Part shown: one piece after another, positions 1-10,945 of the stretch | Numbering within the stretch: position 1 is the first letter of the stretch | Layout: each line of letters starts with the position of its first letter | Assembly (NCBI GenBank): GCA_039000515.1 | Contig: JBCFYV010000536.1 | Coordinates: forward strand, 1 to 64,000 | DNA from: Timema cristinae | Taxonomy: Eukaryota; Arthropoda; Insecta; Phasmatodea; Timematidae | Length of the DNA stretch: 64,000 nucleotides | Reading direction: 5' to 3' | The notes under the pieces: generated by a model | Told to the model about the DNA's origin: nothing | Databases searched by the model: none | What the model saw: only the letters and a program-made list of their open reading frames with translations | Program-made: the position numbers and the translations under genes

Positions 1-1224
1 CACAAACTCACCAGAATGAATTTGTGCCCAATGGCCTAGATTTTAGTTACAAATAAAAATTTTGAATAAAAACCCACAAGAATTTATAATTTTTTCTTTT
101 ACATGGTTTTAACATGCTAAGATTTAATACATGTTTATATATATATATCCACCCATCCATCCTACAACAAGATAGAGTTTAAAAACATTATATATACTAA
201 AACAGTAACACGTTATATTCCTGTGTACTATTAAACTTGAATACCAATAATTTCAAAGCATTAATTGCAAATTCTATTCACCCGTTGGTCAGGGTGGTAT
301 TGGTTCCACTTTGATTAACATTTGTTTGACAGAAACAGGAAGATTTTCTGGTCTTGGTGGGGACAATAGACGGTACAGGTCTGTCGGGAGTGAGCAATGC
401 TAGTATTGCTCCTTCCAACAGTTTTTTGATACAGGCACAAAACAATGTAGTTTTTGTATGCCAGGAATAGGTCTTGTCTCAAGGAAACGTTTCTGAAGTA
501 ACTTATATTGATTACAATTTTCTTAATTTGTAAATGAAAAGAAATGAATTGATGCTGGTTTTGATTGCCTCCAATAAGATCATTAAAGTAGTGTCATGAT
601 TTGATCCTCATATGTTTCTTAAATGTCTCTAAACCCCAGTTGACAACAGATACCCATTATTTATATGCAATATGCTAAATAAAAAATGATTCTTCCATTT
701 TTTCACTTCTCATTTATTTATTCTGTTTCAGGGAAAGAATTATACTCATTGAGGTAACATTTTGGCACAACTCACATAATTTTAGCTAGACGAGATTTGT
801 CGTCATCTAATACTATGTTTTTTAAAAGTGCTCCACTAGTTTTTTAATGTTACAGTTTGATGTATTGTACAGATACAAACAAAATGTGTACTACTTCCTC
901 CAACTGGAATATAATTTTAAGGTCGAAAATCTGCACATTTTGAAACCCTATAATTTCTGCGAGATATTTATTTTTATAAAATATATATATTTTGTTTATA
1001 TTTCATAATATTAATCTTTTTTTTTTTTTTGCAAAGGTTCACGATATTAATCACCCTTTTTTAAAGACATGAAATCCTTTTTGCCTTGCATAAGATGACT
1101 TATTTCATCCCTATTGGAAAAATATTCTACTTTTAGAGAGATTTAATTTTCTTGAACGACCAGATCTTTGGTAACAATGTCGAAATTTAATCCCATCACT
1201 TGTACTTTCTACTAAATGAGTTTT
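1..1224. other. Non-coding left part of block A
   Basis: AT-rich sequence without a reading frame above about 60 codons on either strand. It includes a T12 run near 1018 and a short TA repeat near 140. I see no recognisable gene, RNA gene or transposon end. Confidence 0.6.
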
Positions 1225-2160
1225 TCTTTTAGTCGAAATAAATAAAGGTCAAGTCAGAATAGTCCAGAGTAGTGAATCAGAATAAATTAGGAAATATTTG
1301 TAATAAACAAGGAACAAGATGAAAAAAAATTATGATGTCCATTTCCGAATCGGTAAGAAACGAGTTTTCATTTTATAAATAAGAAAGAATGTGTTGAAAA
1401 AACCATTAAGATTAAAAAGGAACGGATTAAAGTGAAATGGAATAAATGATAAAAATAAGGAGTTATGAGTTGGCATAAATAATAAAAAAAGATGTCAGAA
1501 TACATAAAATATATGTCTGAATAAATAAGGCGAATGTAAGGTCATACAAAGTGTAACGAGTAGGAATAAATAAGGAATGAGTAACAATAAGTAATAAAAT
1601 ACTTTACATATATCCAGAACATATTGGAATCTATGATAAAATTAATCTGAATAAAAAAGAACGATAGGATTAAATAAGGGATGCTTGGTAATATAATATA
1701 AAAAAGTCTTAAAAATGATTATGAAATGTGTAAGAATAAATTAGCAATAAATCAGAATAAATAATAAATAAAAGGTTGGCTACAGAAAGGAACAGTTACA
1801 AATGGCTAGGGATCGAGTTGATATAAGTTATTAACGAATTTAAATAAATTGGGAAAGAGTCAAAAAAAGCTAGGAACAAGTCAAAATAAATTAGGAACGA
1901 GTCACAACCAGCTAGGAACAAGTCAAAATAAATTAGGTACGAGTCAAATCAAACTAGCAACAAGTTGAAATAAATTAGAAAAGAGTCACAATAGATATGT
2001 AAGAACTTGTCGTTAAAATTATGGAAGAATTTTTCAAAATAATTAAGGAAATGTTCAGAATAAACAATGATTATGTTGGAATAAAGTATGAATGTGTCAT
2101 AATATATATGTAACTATTTGTAGTAAATAAAGAAGAAGATTAAATTAACCAGGAAAAGTC
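1225..2160. repeat. Degenerate ~20-22 bp purine-rich minisatellite (block A, left)
   Basis: A loosely periodic array built on GTCAGAATAAATAAGGAAC, strongest between about 1850 and 1990 where the words AGGAACAAGTC and AAATAAATTAGG recur every ~21 bases. The upper strand is very rich in A and G. The same unit forms arrays at 27055-28260 and 53350-54195, directly after the block B gene, so it links blocks A and B. No coding potential is visible. Confidence 0.7.
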
Positions 2161-2200
2161 GGTATGAAGTAGTATTTAGTTAAAATTGAATGAAAACCAG

Positions 2201-2650
2201 ATGGAAGGAAAGACAAACCAGGATCACACATGTGAACAGGTGGTTCGAGTCCCCGATACTTTCAATGAGATAGAGAGTGAGCCAATGGAGCAGGGACTGG
2301 TTACTCAAAGCAAGACCACACCAGGACAGACTACCAACTTAACAGCCACAACACAGAATGTGACGGAACCTACTGCCAATATACTAGCTGAGATACTTTC
2401 TTCGTTACAACAATTAACAACCAGCCAACAACAGCTTGCTGCTAACCAACAACAGACAGGAGACGACATACGCACCTACATTTGTGACTTGACTAACTCT
2501 TTAAGGGTTGAATTTACCACTGAGTTGGAGAAGATGAGGGAAGACTTCAAGGGTAGAATGGAATCCTCACACAGGACACTCACCCAGGGTTTATCACAGG
2601 TCAAGCAGAAAATGGATAAATCCGCCCATAGGGTTCACAAACAGGGATAG
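2201..2650 (+). pseudogene. Gag-like N-terminal fragment of a retroelement (probable)
   Basis: An open frame of about 149 codons from the first ATG at 2201 (the frame is also open upstream from a TTG at 2186). The predicted protein is Gln/Thr-rich, with a run LTTSQQQLAANQQQ near residues 80-95 followed by a charged helical stretch (EFTTELEKMREDFKGRMES) likely to form a coiled coil. This composition, followed by an Arg/Gly/Asn-rich segment in another frame, resembles gag proteins of LTR retrotransposons, but I see no zinc knuckle, protease or reverse transcriptase nearby. It lies just after the purine-rich minisatellite. The left copy is open through here, while the right copy at 60152 has lost one G and is frameshifted. 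A host coiled-coil exon is the alternative. Confidence 0.4.
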
Positions 2651-2660
2651 GCAGGTTTAG

Positions 2661-3139
2661 TATCCCCTCCGAACAGGTGATAATTGTAGAAGGGAGCGAG
2701 GTTATAGGGAAACCTCAAGTAGGTCAGGAAATGGGCAGGGTCCTCAGAGTCATCCTGATAGATGCCCCCTTAACAATAGGCCACCTTATGTGAGAGTTGG
2801 GAAGAGGGGACCCCATAGTAATCGGGAGAGCAGAGGGGATGTGCAAGGTTCTGATGGCAGGTTTTCAAGGGAAACCCCACGTTATAACCTCAGCAACCCC
2901 AACAACTCATCCTATCCCAGAGGAAACCCTAATAGAGGAAATGGTCATACACCCCAAGGGGACCAAAACCCCTCACATTTTGACATTAACGCCATTGTGA
3001 AGCAGGCAGAGATTAGTTGCATCTCCGAGGAGGCGGCGGAGTTGTTGAAGGCGATGGGAAGGCCCGATCACATTTTCCCCGTCCTGATGATGAAGATTTT
3101 GGGGGTTACAAGCAGGAAGATCCCGCCCATACGCCTTTA
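2661..3139 (+). pseudogene. Basic Arg/Gly/Asn-rich continuation of the gag-like frame
   Basis: This frame is open from 2661, right after a TAG, and lies +1 relative to the preceding fragment. It encodes a strongly basic segment rich in Arg, Gly, Asn and Pro (for example GNPNRGNGHTPQGDQ), such as a nucleic-acid-binding gag C-terminus could have. The last part (EISCISEEAAELLKAMG) looks helical. The frame is then lost into an AAT microsatellite and a SINE at 3152, so whatever followed is gone. In the right copy one extra G near 60954 truncates it earlier. A second overlapping frame from 2797 is open but looks like a shadow. No family assignment beyond gag-like is justified. Confidence 0.35.
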
Positions 3140-3151
3140 AATGTTGATTTC

Positions 3152-3440
3152 CAATAATAATAATAATAATAATAATATAATAATAATAACAATATTTAGC
3201 ACTGCGTCTTACAAACAGTTCGGGTTATACGCTTTAAGTACTAATTACGCAAAAGGATTAGGAATTGGGATGGTTTAATTAGAGGAAGTGAACCCGCATT
3301 TGCGTGTAGCGGGAGTGGTAAACCATTTAGGAAAACCACCCCCAGTTCACCTGACCGAGATTCGAACCTAGATCTCCCTGTCCACAGCAGTCGAGATCAA
3401 CACGACATGCGCGTTAGTCCAACTACGCCACCGAGGCGGG
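3152..3440 (-). mobile_element. tRNA-derived SINE, type I
   Basis: Read on the minus strand, the head at 3440 begins GCCTCGGTGGCGTAGTTGG (A-box region, complement of 3419-3430). The B-box GGTTCGAATC follows (complement of 3359-3368), then a ~190 bp body. The shared tail CGTATAACCCGAAC...GACGCAGTGCTA ends at 3197, and an AAT microsatellite runs to 3152. The tRNA-like head is degenerate and is not a tRNA gene. The element interrupts the gag-like frame. Confidence 0.85.
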
Positions 3441-4159
3441 TATTATTTAGAAAATTGGATCTATAAACAATTTAAATTCAAAAAAATATAATGTGGGCGT
3501 TGTAAAATAGGAAACAATGAATAGAAAATTTAAATAGCCCTATCCTATTTCCAGTATATCACAGCGTGCTTGTTATTTAAAAATCACTATAGTTTCTTGT
3601 CGAATCAAATGGAGATACGACATTAAACGCCGGTAATGTGGCCAAAGCCGGTCCCAAGCCCGGTCGAAAAACACAGAGGGGCGTTAGCACTATAATTATA
3701 GCCTTAGGAAATTCCTCGGAATTCCCCTGAAAAACTGAAGACGCTGAAATGGACTGATGGATAACTACAAATTTTGGCAAGGTTGGTTCGGTCATGTTCT
3801 CATACAAAGGTAAGATTTTATTCGCATATTATTTATTCCGTACTATACGTACTAATGCTATTTAGGAAATATCGCCCTCAGTATACCCTACCGTGATTCA
3901 AACCCCGATCTTCCAGACATCAGCAGTCTAGTCTATTGGGAGAGTGACGCCTTATGCTATGTGAACACTGAAACAGGTACAGTATATTGTATATACGTTT
4001 GCTTATTTCCATGATAACATATTTAATTAAATTATACGATTAAAGCACCATAGTAACAATAACAATGGTAACTGTAAGGTAAAAATATATAAATGGTAAT
4101 CTATCCCTGCTGTTTCTTTACATTTTCTGCTTTCGTTCCTTTCTCTACCACACCCCAAG
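3441..4159. other. Non-coding, with an old SINE remnant
   Basis: No convincing gene. A minus-strand frame of 76 codons at 3577-3807 has no recognisable motif. The segment 3858-3962 is a decayed type I SINE. Confidence 0.5.
3858..3962 (-). mobile_element. Old type I SINE remnant
   Basis: Matches the central body and head of type I: TTTAGGAAA, CCCTCAGT, then GATTCAAACCCCGATC (B-box complement) and CAGCAGTCTAGTCTA. The tail is missing. It is more diverged than the copies at 3152 and 5914, so it is an older insertion. Confidence 0.55.
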
Positions 4160-4377
4160 AATGCGCAGGAAAGATTAATGGGCTGTAAGAACTTACGATT
4201 ATGAAACAAGAAACAATAATCTCGTGAAGCCTGTATAATCCACCATTTGGCTTCCCCACTGAAGGTAATTAGGTTTATCCTGTCAGTCGTCAAAAAGCAA
4301 AGATCGGAAACTTAGTGGTTTCTTGATAACTCTGAGCTATTTTGGTGTTTGTGTAGATCAGGAAATTAGTACAAAGC
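4160..4377. repeat. ~220 bp dispersed repeat, copy 1
   Basis: Shares almost its whole length with 31384-31616 (GGGCTGTAAGAACTTACG, CTCGTGAAGCCTGTATAATC, GAGCTATTTTGGTGTTTG). A third copy lies in the right block A at about 62110-62327. The ends are abrupt, with no evident tRNA head, terminal inverted repeat or target duplication. It is probably a non-autonomous transposable element fragment. Confidence 0.7.
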
Positions 4378-4965
4378 ATAGTTCAAAATAAAACCACTTT
4401 ACAAATATACAAGCCCCAAACAACAATTCAGGTTTAGAGTTAATGTTTTAGAAATAAAAATAAAATATTCGATATATTAAAATATGCAGTTAATGCCCTT
4501 GTTGTTTACATTTTGCCAAGACTAAAATATATTTAAAATTCGTTATTAGCTTATATAATGTTTTCAGAAACAATATTATATTTAAAATTCTATGGCTAGA
4601 ATTAAAAAAAAAGTTTCAAACTTAATTGCATTTGTTTAAAGGACAAACTGTGTGTAGTAATTTTTGATTAAATTATCATTTAGGTTATGTGTTTGTGAGA
4701 AGTATTACTATTTTAGATTAAAAATACTTATAAGTGTTGTAATTAGTTATGCTCTTTAAGCATTTTATAAACGTATTTATTTCGTTTAACTAATAATACA
4801 AAGATATATCCATACAAATTAGCAAACGATGTTGAAATACCACTTTTTCTTTTGTGTGTAACAGAAAAAAAGATACCCGAAGGTTACCTACTCTCACACA
4901 ATGGTGCTCAGACGACCGATCGAAAATTTTATCCGTAGAAGTCCATCCAGTTGTATTATAGTGAT
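4378..4965. other. Non-coding AT-rich gap
   Basis: Nothing recognisable. No frame of note until the short one that enters the TTA repeat at 4980. Confidence 0.5.
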
Positions 4966-4975
4966 CAATGGGTCA

Positions 4976-5025
<50 letters not shown>

Positions 5026-5322
5026 TATTATTATTATATTATTAGCACCGCGTTCTACTACCCATTCGGGTTATACGCACTTACGCTAATGTGTAATGGT
5101 AGGGTGATTGTGAGATGAAATGAAGGACCTACAGTTTAACGTGGAATCCGAACCACGGTGGAGGCCTTGCATTACCCACATTCACAAGATGTCTTGTCAG
5201 AGGTGAAGGAAGGGTTTGGTAATCAGATTAATCTGTGCCGGGACCGAGGATTGAACCCCGGCCGCCAGCATAGAAGGCTGACACCTTACCCCTAGACCGC
5301 CAGTTCTCCAATGGGTCAAAGT
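4966..5322 (-). mobile_element. tRNA-derived SINE, type II, with 14 bp target duplication
   Basis: The flanks CAATGGGTCAAAGT at 4966-4979 and 5309-5322 are a perfect target site duplication. On the minus strand the head shows an A-box-like TCTAGGGGTAAGG (complement of 5284-5296) and a B-box GGGTTCAATCC (complement of 5248-5259). A body of about 170 bp leads to the tail TATAACCCGAATGGGTAGTAG...GCGGTGCTAA, which ends at 5043. A TTA microsatellite fills 4980-5042. The head differs from type I but the last ~45 bases are shared with it. Confidence 0.92.
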
Positions 5323-5903
5323 GAATTCCCACGTACGCTGAAAGCAGTACAGTATGTCAGCACCGCTTAGTGGTGCAGCTGTTCACACGCTTGGGGAAAG
5401 TTGGGAATCTCTGTTTACCCATGATCTATTGAAACGTCAAACCTTTAAATGAAAATATTACGATCAGTGCACGTTGCTGTATATAAAATAAAATGAGATA
5501 TATACTTACTACCCGGGTTTGATTTTTTCATCGATAAAACTTGTGGCTTCCAATATACTGTAGTTTTCCATTATCACTTTTGAGATACGCCATTGTGAGA
5601 ATGTGTTGTGTTTATTAAATAAAAACACATGCTTGAAAGTTTGCGCATGCGCTTATTGGTTCTTCTTGACGGGGTTTTCTGTAGAAGCGCTGGAAAATCT
5701 AGACGAGGGACATATATTTGCACATTAAATGTTAGAAAGGTAAAGTAATTGGGGAACGATGCTTAAAAAGCTTACTAATAAATATTTCACTTATTTTTGT
5801 AATGTTTTTTTAAATTGATAGTTTTTATGTATCAATACACTCACTAAGATATAGAGAATCGTTATAAACTAAAATTATATTATTTGCTTTCGAAATTATT
5901 TGA
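5323..5903. other. Non-coding gap in block A
   Basis: AT-rich, no gene recognised. A perfect inverted pair GCGCATGCGC lies near 5643-5652. Confidence 0.5.
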
Positions 5904-6198
5904 CATCATATTATTATTATTATTATTTATTATTTAGCACCGCGTCTTACTAACTGTTCGGGTTATACGCTTTAAGTACTAATTACGCTAATGGATTGGG
6001 AATTGGAAAGGTTCAATTAGAGGAAGTGAACCAGCATTTACGTGGAGGAAGAGTGGAAAACCATTTAGGAACCCCCCCCCCCACCCTCAGTTCATCAGAT
6101 AAAGATTCGAACCTCGATCTCCCAGTCATTTGGCGGTCGTGCTCAACATGACTAGCGCGTTTGCCAACTACTCTGCCGAGGCGGGTATCATCATATTA
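5904..6198 (-). mobile_element. tRNA-derived SINE, type I, with 10 bp target duplication
   Basis: The body runs 5935-6185 with the head at the right (complement reads CCCGCCTCGGCAGAGTAGTTGG). The B-box complement GATTCGAACC lies near 6105-6114, the tail at 5935, then a TTA microsatellite. CATCATATTA at 5904-5913 and 6189-6198 is a likely target duplication. A C10 run sits near 6071. The start of this element is also the last sequence in the window at its right end. Confidence 0.87.
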
Positions 6199-7743
6199 AA
6201 AAAAAAGTAAGACTATTTGTTTAGTTTTTTTTAATGGCACTTGTCACAAAACTATTAAACTATTTATAGAGGACTGAAACTGCTCACATTATGACATACA
6301 GACTCTCTTAATATAACTGTACTACAGCTTGGTGGTAACAATAAATATGTTGCTGCAAGTAATATTACTACAGTAATGTAATTAAATTATATTTTGGGAT
6401 GATAGACAATATCAATAATTCTCTTGGCGCTTAAGTCAATTATGATATTTGAAAAAATCTGCTTGAAGTAGGGAAACAAACCTGGGACCATTATAAGGAC
6501 GGAAGAATCAAATTAATTTGTTTAGTTCTCATTTTCTAAATAATAAAATTACATTGAAACTTTATAGACTGTATGCAAGAACGAAACGAGTAAGAGTGCA
6601 AAGCGAGTGTTATTATTTGCCTCGATATTGACCCTTCTGCAAAAATGTAAGCTCTAAGATAGCTAATTAACACCACTCACACTTTCGAGTGTATATTAAT
6701 ATTTTTTAAATCCACTCAAAAATCACACATTTCATTCACTCTTCACGATTGCTTATTTAATTCTTACAGACCATCTTATCCCTTTATTGAAGGAAAGACT
6801 CTAATTTTCGTATTCTGACAAATTGACCTAAATGCTACTTATCAGAATGGATTAAATCAAAAATCCTCCCAGATGTTATGAGTCATATGGTAAGACTGAT
6901 TGATGCCTTTGTCCCTTCATACATCAATACATGTTTTAAATAATAATTTATGACTATGGTTATATGATCTAATACTACCAAACAAATAATTACTATTTGA
7001 TTTATAATACAGTATATCAAATTTAAATTATCTTAAATCGATGAGCTAATGATTAATTGTAATTTGTACGGTATCATTTGTTGTGAGCTATTTTTTTATT
7101 CACTAGTTATCACATTCGGCATGGAATAATTACTTTCTATCAGTAAAATGTAAACTTGGAGGTTCAAATTTCTCTTCAAAACTTAAATTGAGCGCGTTAC
7201 TCCCCGACGACACTAACGCCATTTGGCTTCAATGTCTGACCACTGGAACTAGGGAGTAGCCAGACCCGTATGTCTTAGAATCTTGATTTTATTAGCTCCT
7301 GGCATTTTTTTTTTATCTTTCAGATTTTTTTTTCTCTAGAAGCTTTTCTTTTCTGTTAGCTGGGAATATAATATTATAGAAAAAAGTTTATGTACTTATA
7401 AGACTATACCAGGGCTGGTCCTTCTGGTCGTAGTTTCAAACACTCGAGAGCAAACGCGTTTGTACCATTATAAATGTAAATCCTAACGAATGCTTTTTAA
7501 TGTTATCATACTAAAGTACTTCAAATACAATAAATATATTCCAAAAATAAGTTTTCATTTAAATTCTACAAGAAAATATTGAAAATTTAAAATGTTTTTA
7601 TGATTTGGTGAACCATGGAGGAAGGAGTTTTGGCGTGATTATAATGGGGTAAATGTACCATGTTAAAATGCAATCCCTAATATAGGAAATTAAGTGTAAC
7701 AACAAATATTAATAATATATAGAGAAATAGGTATATTAAAATA
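6199..7743. other. Non-coding gap
   Basis: AT-rich sequence between block A and the pogo-type element. No frame above 60 codons and no recognisable repeat. Poly-T runs at 7308 and 7327. Confidence 0.5.
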
Positions 7744-8073
7744 AGGTAACTTGAGATGGCACACCCCTCGGAACCAAGGTCAATGAGTCCCACAGGGCGA
7801 AGTTGCTCAGTTGTAAACGTGCAGTGGAGCTCATTGTGTGTGTAGAAAGTTTATTCCGTTGTTGGTGTTAACGTGTCTCGCTTTATTCATATTTCTGTGC
7901 ATCATATGATATTGGTAAGTAGCTGAACTTTCAATATGCATTATTTATTTTTCAGTTAGTATATTTCTCTGTGAAATAATGAGCAACCCATAGTTTATGA
8001 GTGATGTAGGGTGGATGGGCATGTGATGTACTGTTGTCCGGCGCATACACCATATTCTATCAAATAATGGTGG

Positions 8074-8142
8074 GGTGTGCCATCTCTCCTACCCATTTGG
8101 GAGAGATGGCGCATTGGTTGGTTAGGAGAGATGGCACACCCA
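8074..8142. promoter_or_regulatory. Left subterminal cluster of transposon end motifs
   Basis: Three copies of the terminal motif in both orientations: GTGTGCCATCTCTCCTACCC near 8076, GGGAGAGATGGCGC near 8099, and AGGAGAGATGGCACACCC near 8124. Such internal repeats of the end sequence are usually transposase-binding sites. The role here is inferred. Confidence 0.6.
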
Positions 8143-8275
8143 ATATGCATAATGTCGTAACTGAGCAGGTATAGGCCTACAAGGATCCCTAAAATGGGGC
8201 CAGTGAAAAATATAAATATTATGACGGTTTTGTAATAACCTAAGGATTTTGTGCTTATGTTCAGAACTGACCAAT

Positions 8276-10437
8276 ATGCATAACATCTATAAGAGGAAAA
8301 CCACCCGCGCTTCCTGGTCAGAAGAGGACCTGGGAAGAGCTGCTCAGGCTGTGTCAATAGAAAAACTCTCTTTGAGGCAGGCAAGTAAACAGTTCAATAT
8401 ACCACTGACAACTTTAAGAAACAGAATAAATAACAAACTTTTACTAAGCAAAATCTTGGGCCATCTTCAAAGCTTGGAATTGATGCAGAAAAGAAGCTAG
8501 TTAGCCACATAAAAAAGCTTCAGGGGGTTGGTTTTGAACCTACTAGAAAAGATGTGCGTACACTGGCTTATGATTTGGCAGATTCTTTAAAAATACAACA
8601 CACTTTCAACAAAGACAGTAGGATGGCAGGTGACGTTTGGTTGGCTTCTTTTATGCGCCGCTACCCCGAGCTTTCTGAGAGAAAAGCTGAAGGTATCAGT
8701 AGAGCAAGGACAGAAGGTATGAACAGAGAAGAAGTTAAACATTACTTTGATCTTTTGACGACAATTATGGTTGAACACAATCTAATGGATAAACCGGGAA
8801 ACATTTGGAATGCAGATGAAATTGGGACCAAGCTAAATAATGACCCTGGCCATGTTATTGCCGCTAGAGGCAGCAAGGATGTTCATGTGGTAACATCAGC
8901 CGAGAAAGGGGAAACAATTACGGTGTTGGCTTGCTGCAGTGCAGAGGGGCAATTTTTGCCCCCCTACTGTGTGTTTAAAGGCACCTATCAAAAGCCTCAG
9001 TATGGAAAGGGTGCACCACCTGGCACCCAGATAAAAATGAGAAAATAAAATGACTACATTGATACGAATTTATTCATGGACTGGCTCACAGGTCATTTTA
9101 TTCCTCGTAAGCCAAGAGGGAAAAATTTGATAATTTTAGATGGTCATTCCGCCCACATGAACTCTGCACAGTTACTTCAAATTGCACAGGACAGTGAAAT
9201 TGTAATTTTGTGTCTTCCTAGCCACACAACGCACTACCTGCAGCCTTTGGACCGAGTAGTCTTCAAACCTTTTAAAATGTATTTCAAAGATGCTTGTGCA
9301 AAAATGATGAGTCTAAGAAACAAGGCTACAAGAGATGATTATGGCGAGTTGTTAAATATGGCTTGGGTCGCTGTGCCACCTCTCAAATGGGAATCAATTC
9401 CTTCCAAGCAACAGGACTATATCCTTTGGACATGAACGCTATCCCAGAACATGCTTATCTGCTATTCTGCGACAAAACCCCTAATAATACTGACACCTTT
9501 GTGCCCCTGTTAACTGTCACGCCGGCTTTACCAAAACCAGGTAATACTCCTGCAGGAGCTTTTGCTTCATCCAGTAACTCACTCACCTCAAACCAACTAC
9601 TACTTTCACCAACTACCGCTGAAGTTGCATCTACATCCAGTAGCACACTCCCCTTAAACCAGCATCTTCAAGACTCGACTAGCACTGCAGTTGCTTCTAC
9701 ATCCAGTAGCACACTCCCCTTAAACCAGCATCTTCAAGCCTCAACTAACACTGCAGTTGCTTCTACATCCAGTAGCACACTCCCCTTAAACCAACATCTT
9801 CAAGCTCCAACTACCACTGAAGTTTCACCTTCTGGATCAATACCATTGACCCCAAATAAAGCTCTGATGAAAATATCACCAATTCCTAAATCTCTAAAAC
9901 CTTCAACTTCCAAGAGAAAACAGTTTGCTGCAAATGTAACTGACCCCAGTTACATCGAGGATAGAAGGAAGAAGAATGCAGTAACAGCTGAAAGGAAAGA
10001 AAAATTAACTAATAATAAGAAAAAAAAATTCTAACAGAATTAAAAAAATAATTAAAAATGAAAAAATTGAAGAGAGAATTGAACCTAAAAAGCTTAGTGT
10101 GTGTAGGCTTAAAGGCACTGAACAATTAAAATGTAGGTCCTCTAGGCCTAAACCACGGCAGGGAGCTAAAAAGCGTATAAAATATGACTCATCCTCCTCA
10201 TCTGAAGACCACGATGAACCTGTGCTATTATCAGAGGATGAGAATAGTGAAGAATACAACGAAGATGAGTGTGTTGAATGTTTCGAGCTCTACTCCAAGA
10301 CCAAATCTCAATCAGACTGGATTAGGTGCACTAACTGCTTGAGATGGCTCCATGAAAGCTGCTCCATCTATAAACAAATGTGTGCTTCGTGTGGTAGATT
10401 GAAAAATAAGAGGCAGGCTAAAAGTGCATCCACTTAA
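8276..10437 (+). pseudogene. Pogo/jerky-like transposase with C-terminal PHD-type finger, broken
   Basis: The first ATG of the conserved frame is at 8276 (upstream only a TTG at 8249). Domains in order: a psq-type helix-turn-helix (WSEEDLGRAAQAVS...LRQASKQFNIPLTTLRNRIN, 8309-8430); a CENP-B/Tc5-type DNA-binding segment (VWLASFMRRYPELSERKAE, about 8636-8690); and a DDE_1 catalytic core. The core has acidic residues visible in WNADEIG (about 8807), ILDGHSAH (about 9136) and LQPLDRVVF (about 9238). A Ser/Thr/Pro-rich linker follows, holding three ~66 bp tandem units (9620-9815), then a basic stretch. A C-x2-C...W-x2-C-x2-C...H-x3-C...C-x2-C finger (10268-10400) ends the protein. Lesions: a frameshift near 8455-8470, an in-frame TAA at 9046-9048, a frameshift near 9380-9395 and another at the A-run near 10021. 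All key residues survive, so decay is recent or some lesions are sequence errors. Confidence 0.88.
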
Positions 10438-10698
10438 AAATGCTATGCATGGCCCTAGTTAAACAAATTGTGTTTCCTATTCCATACGCAAGTAGATTTG
10501 TAAACTTAGGCTAGTGCCTAATTATTCTCTTCAGTTTTGATATGAAGTGCTTATATTATTTTTCTGAAAAGTAATTTTAATTATAAAATAAATTTTGACA
10601 ATTATTCTTCATGATATATTATAACTGTACAGTAGATTAAAAACTAACAAATACGGCATCTCTTCTTTGCACAACATTTTTAAGCATTATTACATTTC

Positions 10699-10757
10699 AT
10701 AGTACCATCTCTCCTACCCTTCTGTGCCATCTCTCCTACCCTGTTAGGAGAGATGGA
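10699..10757. promoter_or_regulatory. Right subterminal cluster of transposon end motifs
   Basis: ACCATCTCTCCTACCC, GTGCCATCTCTCCTACCC and the reverse form TTAGGAGAGATGG follow each other here, mirroring the left cluster. A further copy forms the right terminus at 10918-10935. Confidence 0.6.
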
Positions 10758-10945
10758 ACAAATGTATACTTTGAGAATTTTCCTCATCAAGCTATAAAAC
10801 ACATTTTTTTGCTCTAGTTTAGGGTTCATGATGGTAACAGACATCCTAATTAATTTATATTTGTATTGAGTGCCACTTATTAATAAATAATATTTTTTTA
10901 TGAATTTTTCTTGAATTGTGTGCCATCTCTCCTCGAGTTACCTTA

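Larger units (their letters stand above)
1..6051. repeat. Block A, left copy of a >6 kb near-identical direct repeat
   Basis: Base 1 aligns with base 57953 and base 6051 with base 64000, in the same orientation, without any large gap. Differences seen by eye are nearly all single-base indels in short homopolymers (for example near 110, 288, 2293, 3006, 3418, 4876 and 5390) plus microsatellite length changes; substitutions are very few (for example near 138 and 407). Both copies carry the same SINE insertions and the same broken reading frames, so they share one recent origin. Both are cut by the window edges, so the true length is unknown. The spacing of about 57.95 kb fits a large tandem duplication, two haplotypes joined in assembly, or an over-assembled circle. 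Confidence 0.95.
7744..10943 (+). mobile_element. Pogo/jerky-like DNA transposon, ~3.2 kb, with TA target duplication
   Basis: The left end AGGTAACTTGAGATGGCAC (7744) and the right end, read on the complement as AGGTAACTCGAGGAGAGATGGC (from 10943), form imperfect terminal inverted repeats. TA flanks both sides (7742-7743 and 10944-10945). Copies of GTGCCATCTCTCCTACC lie just inside both ends. Between them is a transposase gene of the CENP-B/jerky/pogo type in several overlapping pieces. TA duplication and three acidic catalytic positions are known traits of the Tc1/mariner-pogo group. Only one copy is in the window. Confidence 0.88.

Noticed and set aside
2797..3000. 67-codon frame overlapping the gag-like continuation.
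   Set aside because: Overlaps a frame with better composition and has no motif of its own; kept only as a remark.
3359..3440. Possible tRNA gene on the minus strand (and similar spots at 5248, 6105, 12207).
   Set aside because: A- and B-box words are present but the cloverleaf is not kept, and the sequence continues into a shared SINE body and tail.
4901..5089. Frame with a poly-Tyr run, and its counterpart at 62801.
   Set aside because: Translation of the TTA microsatellite of a SINE.
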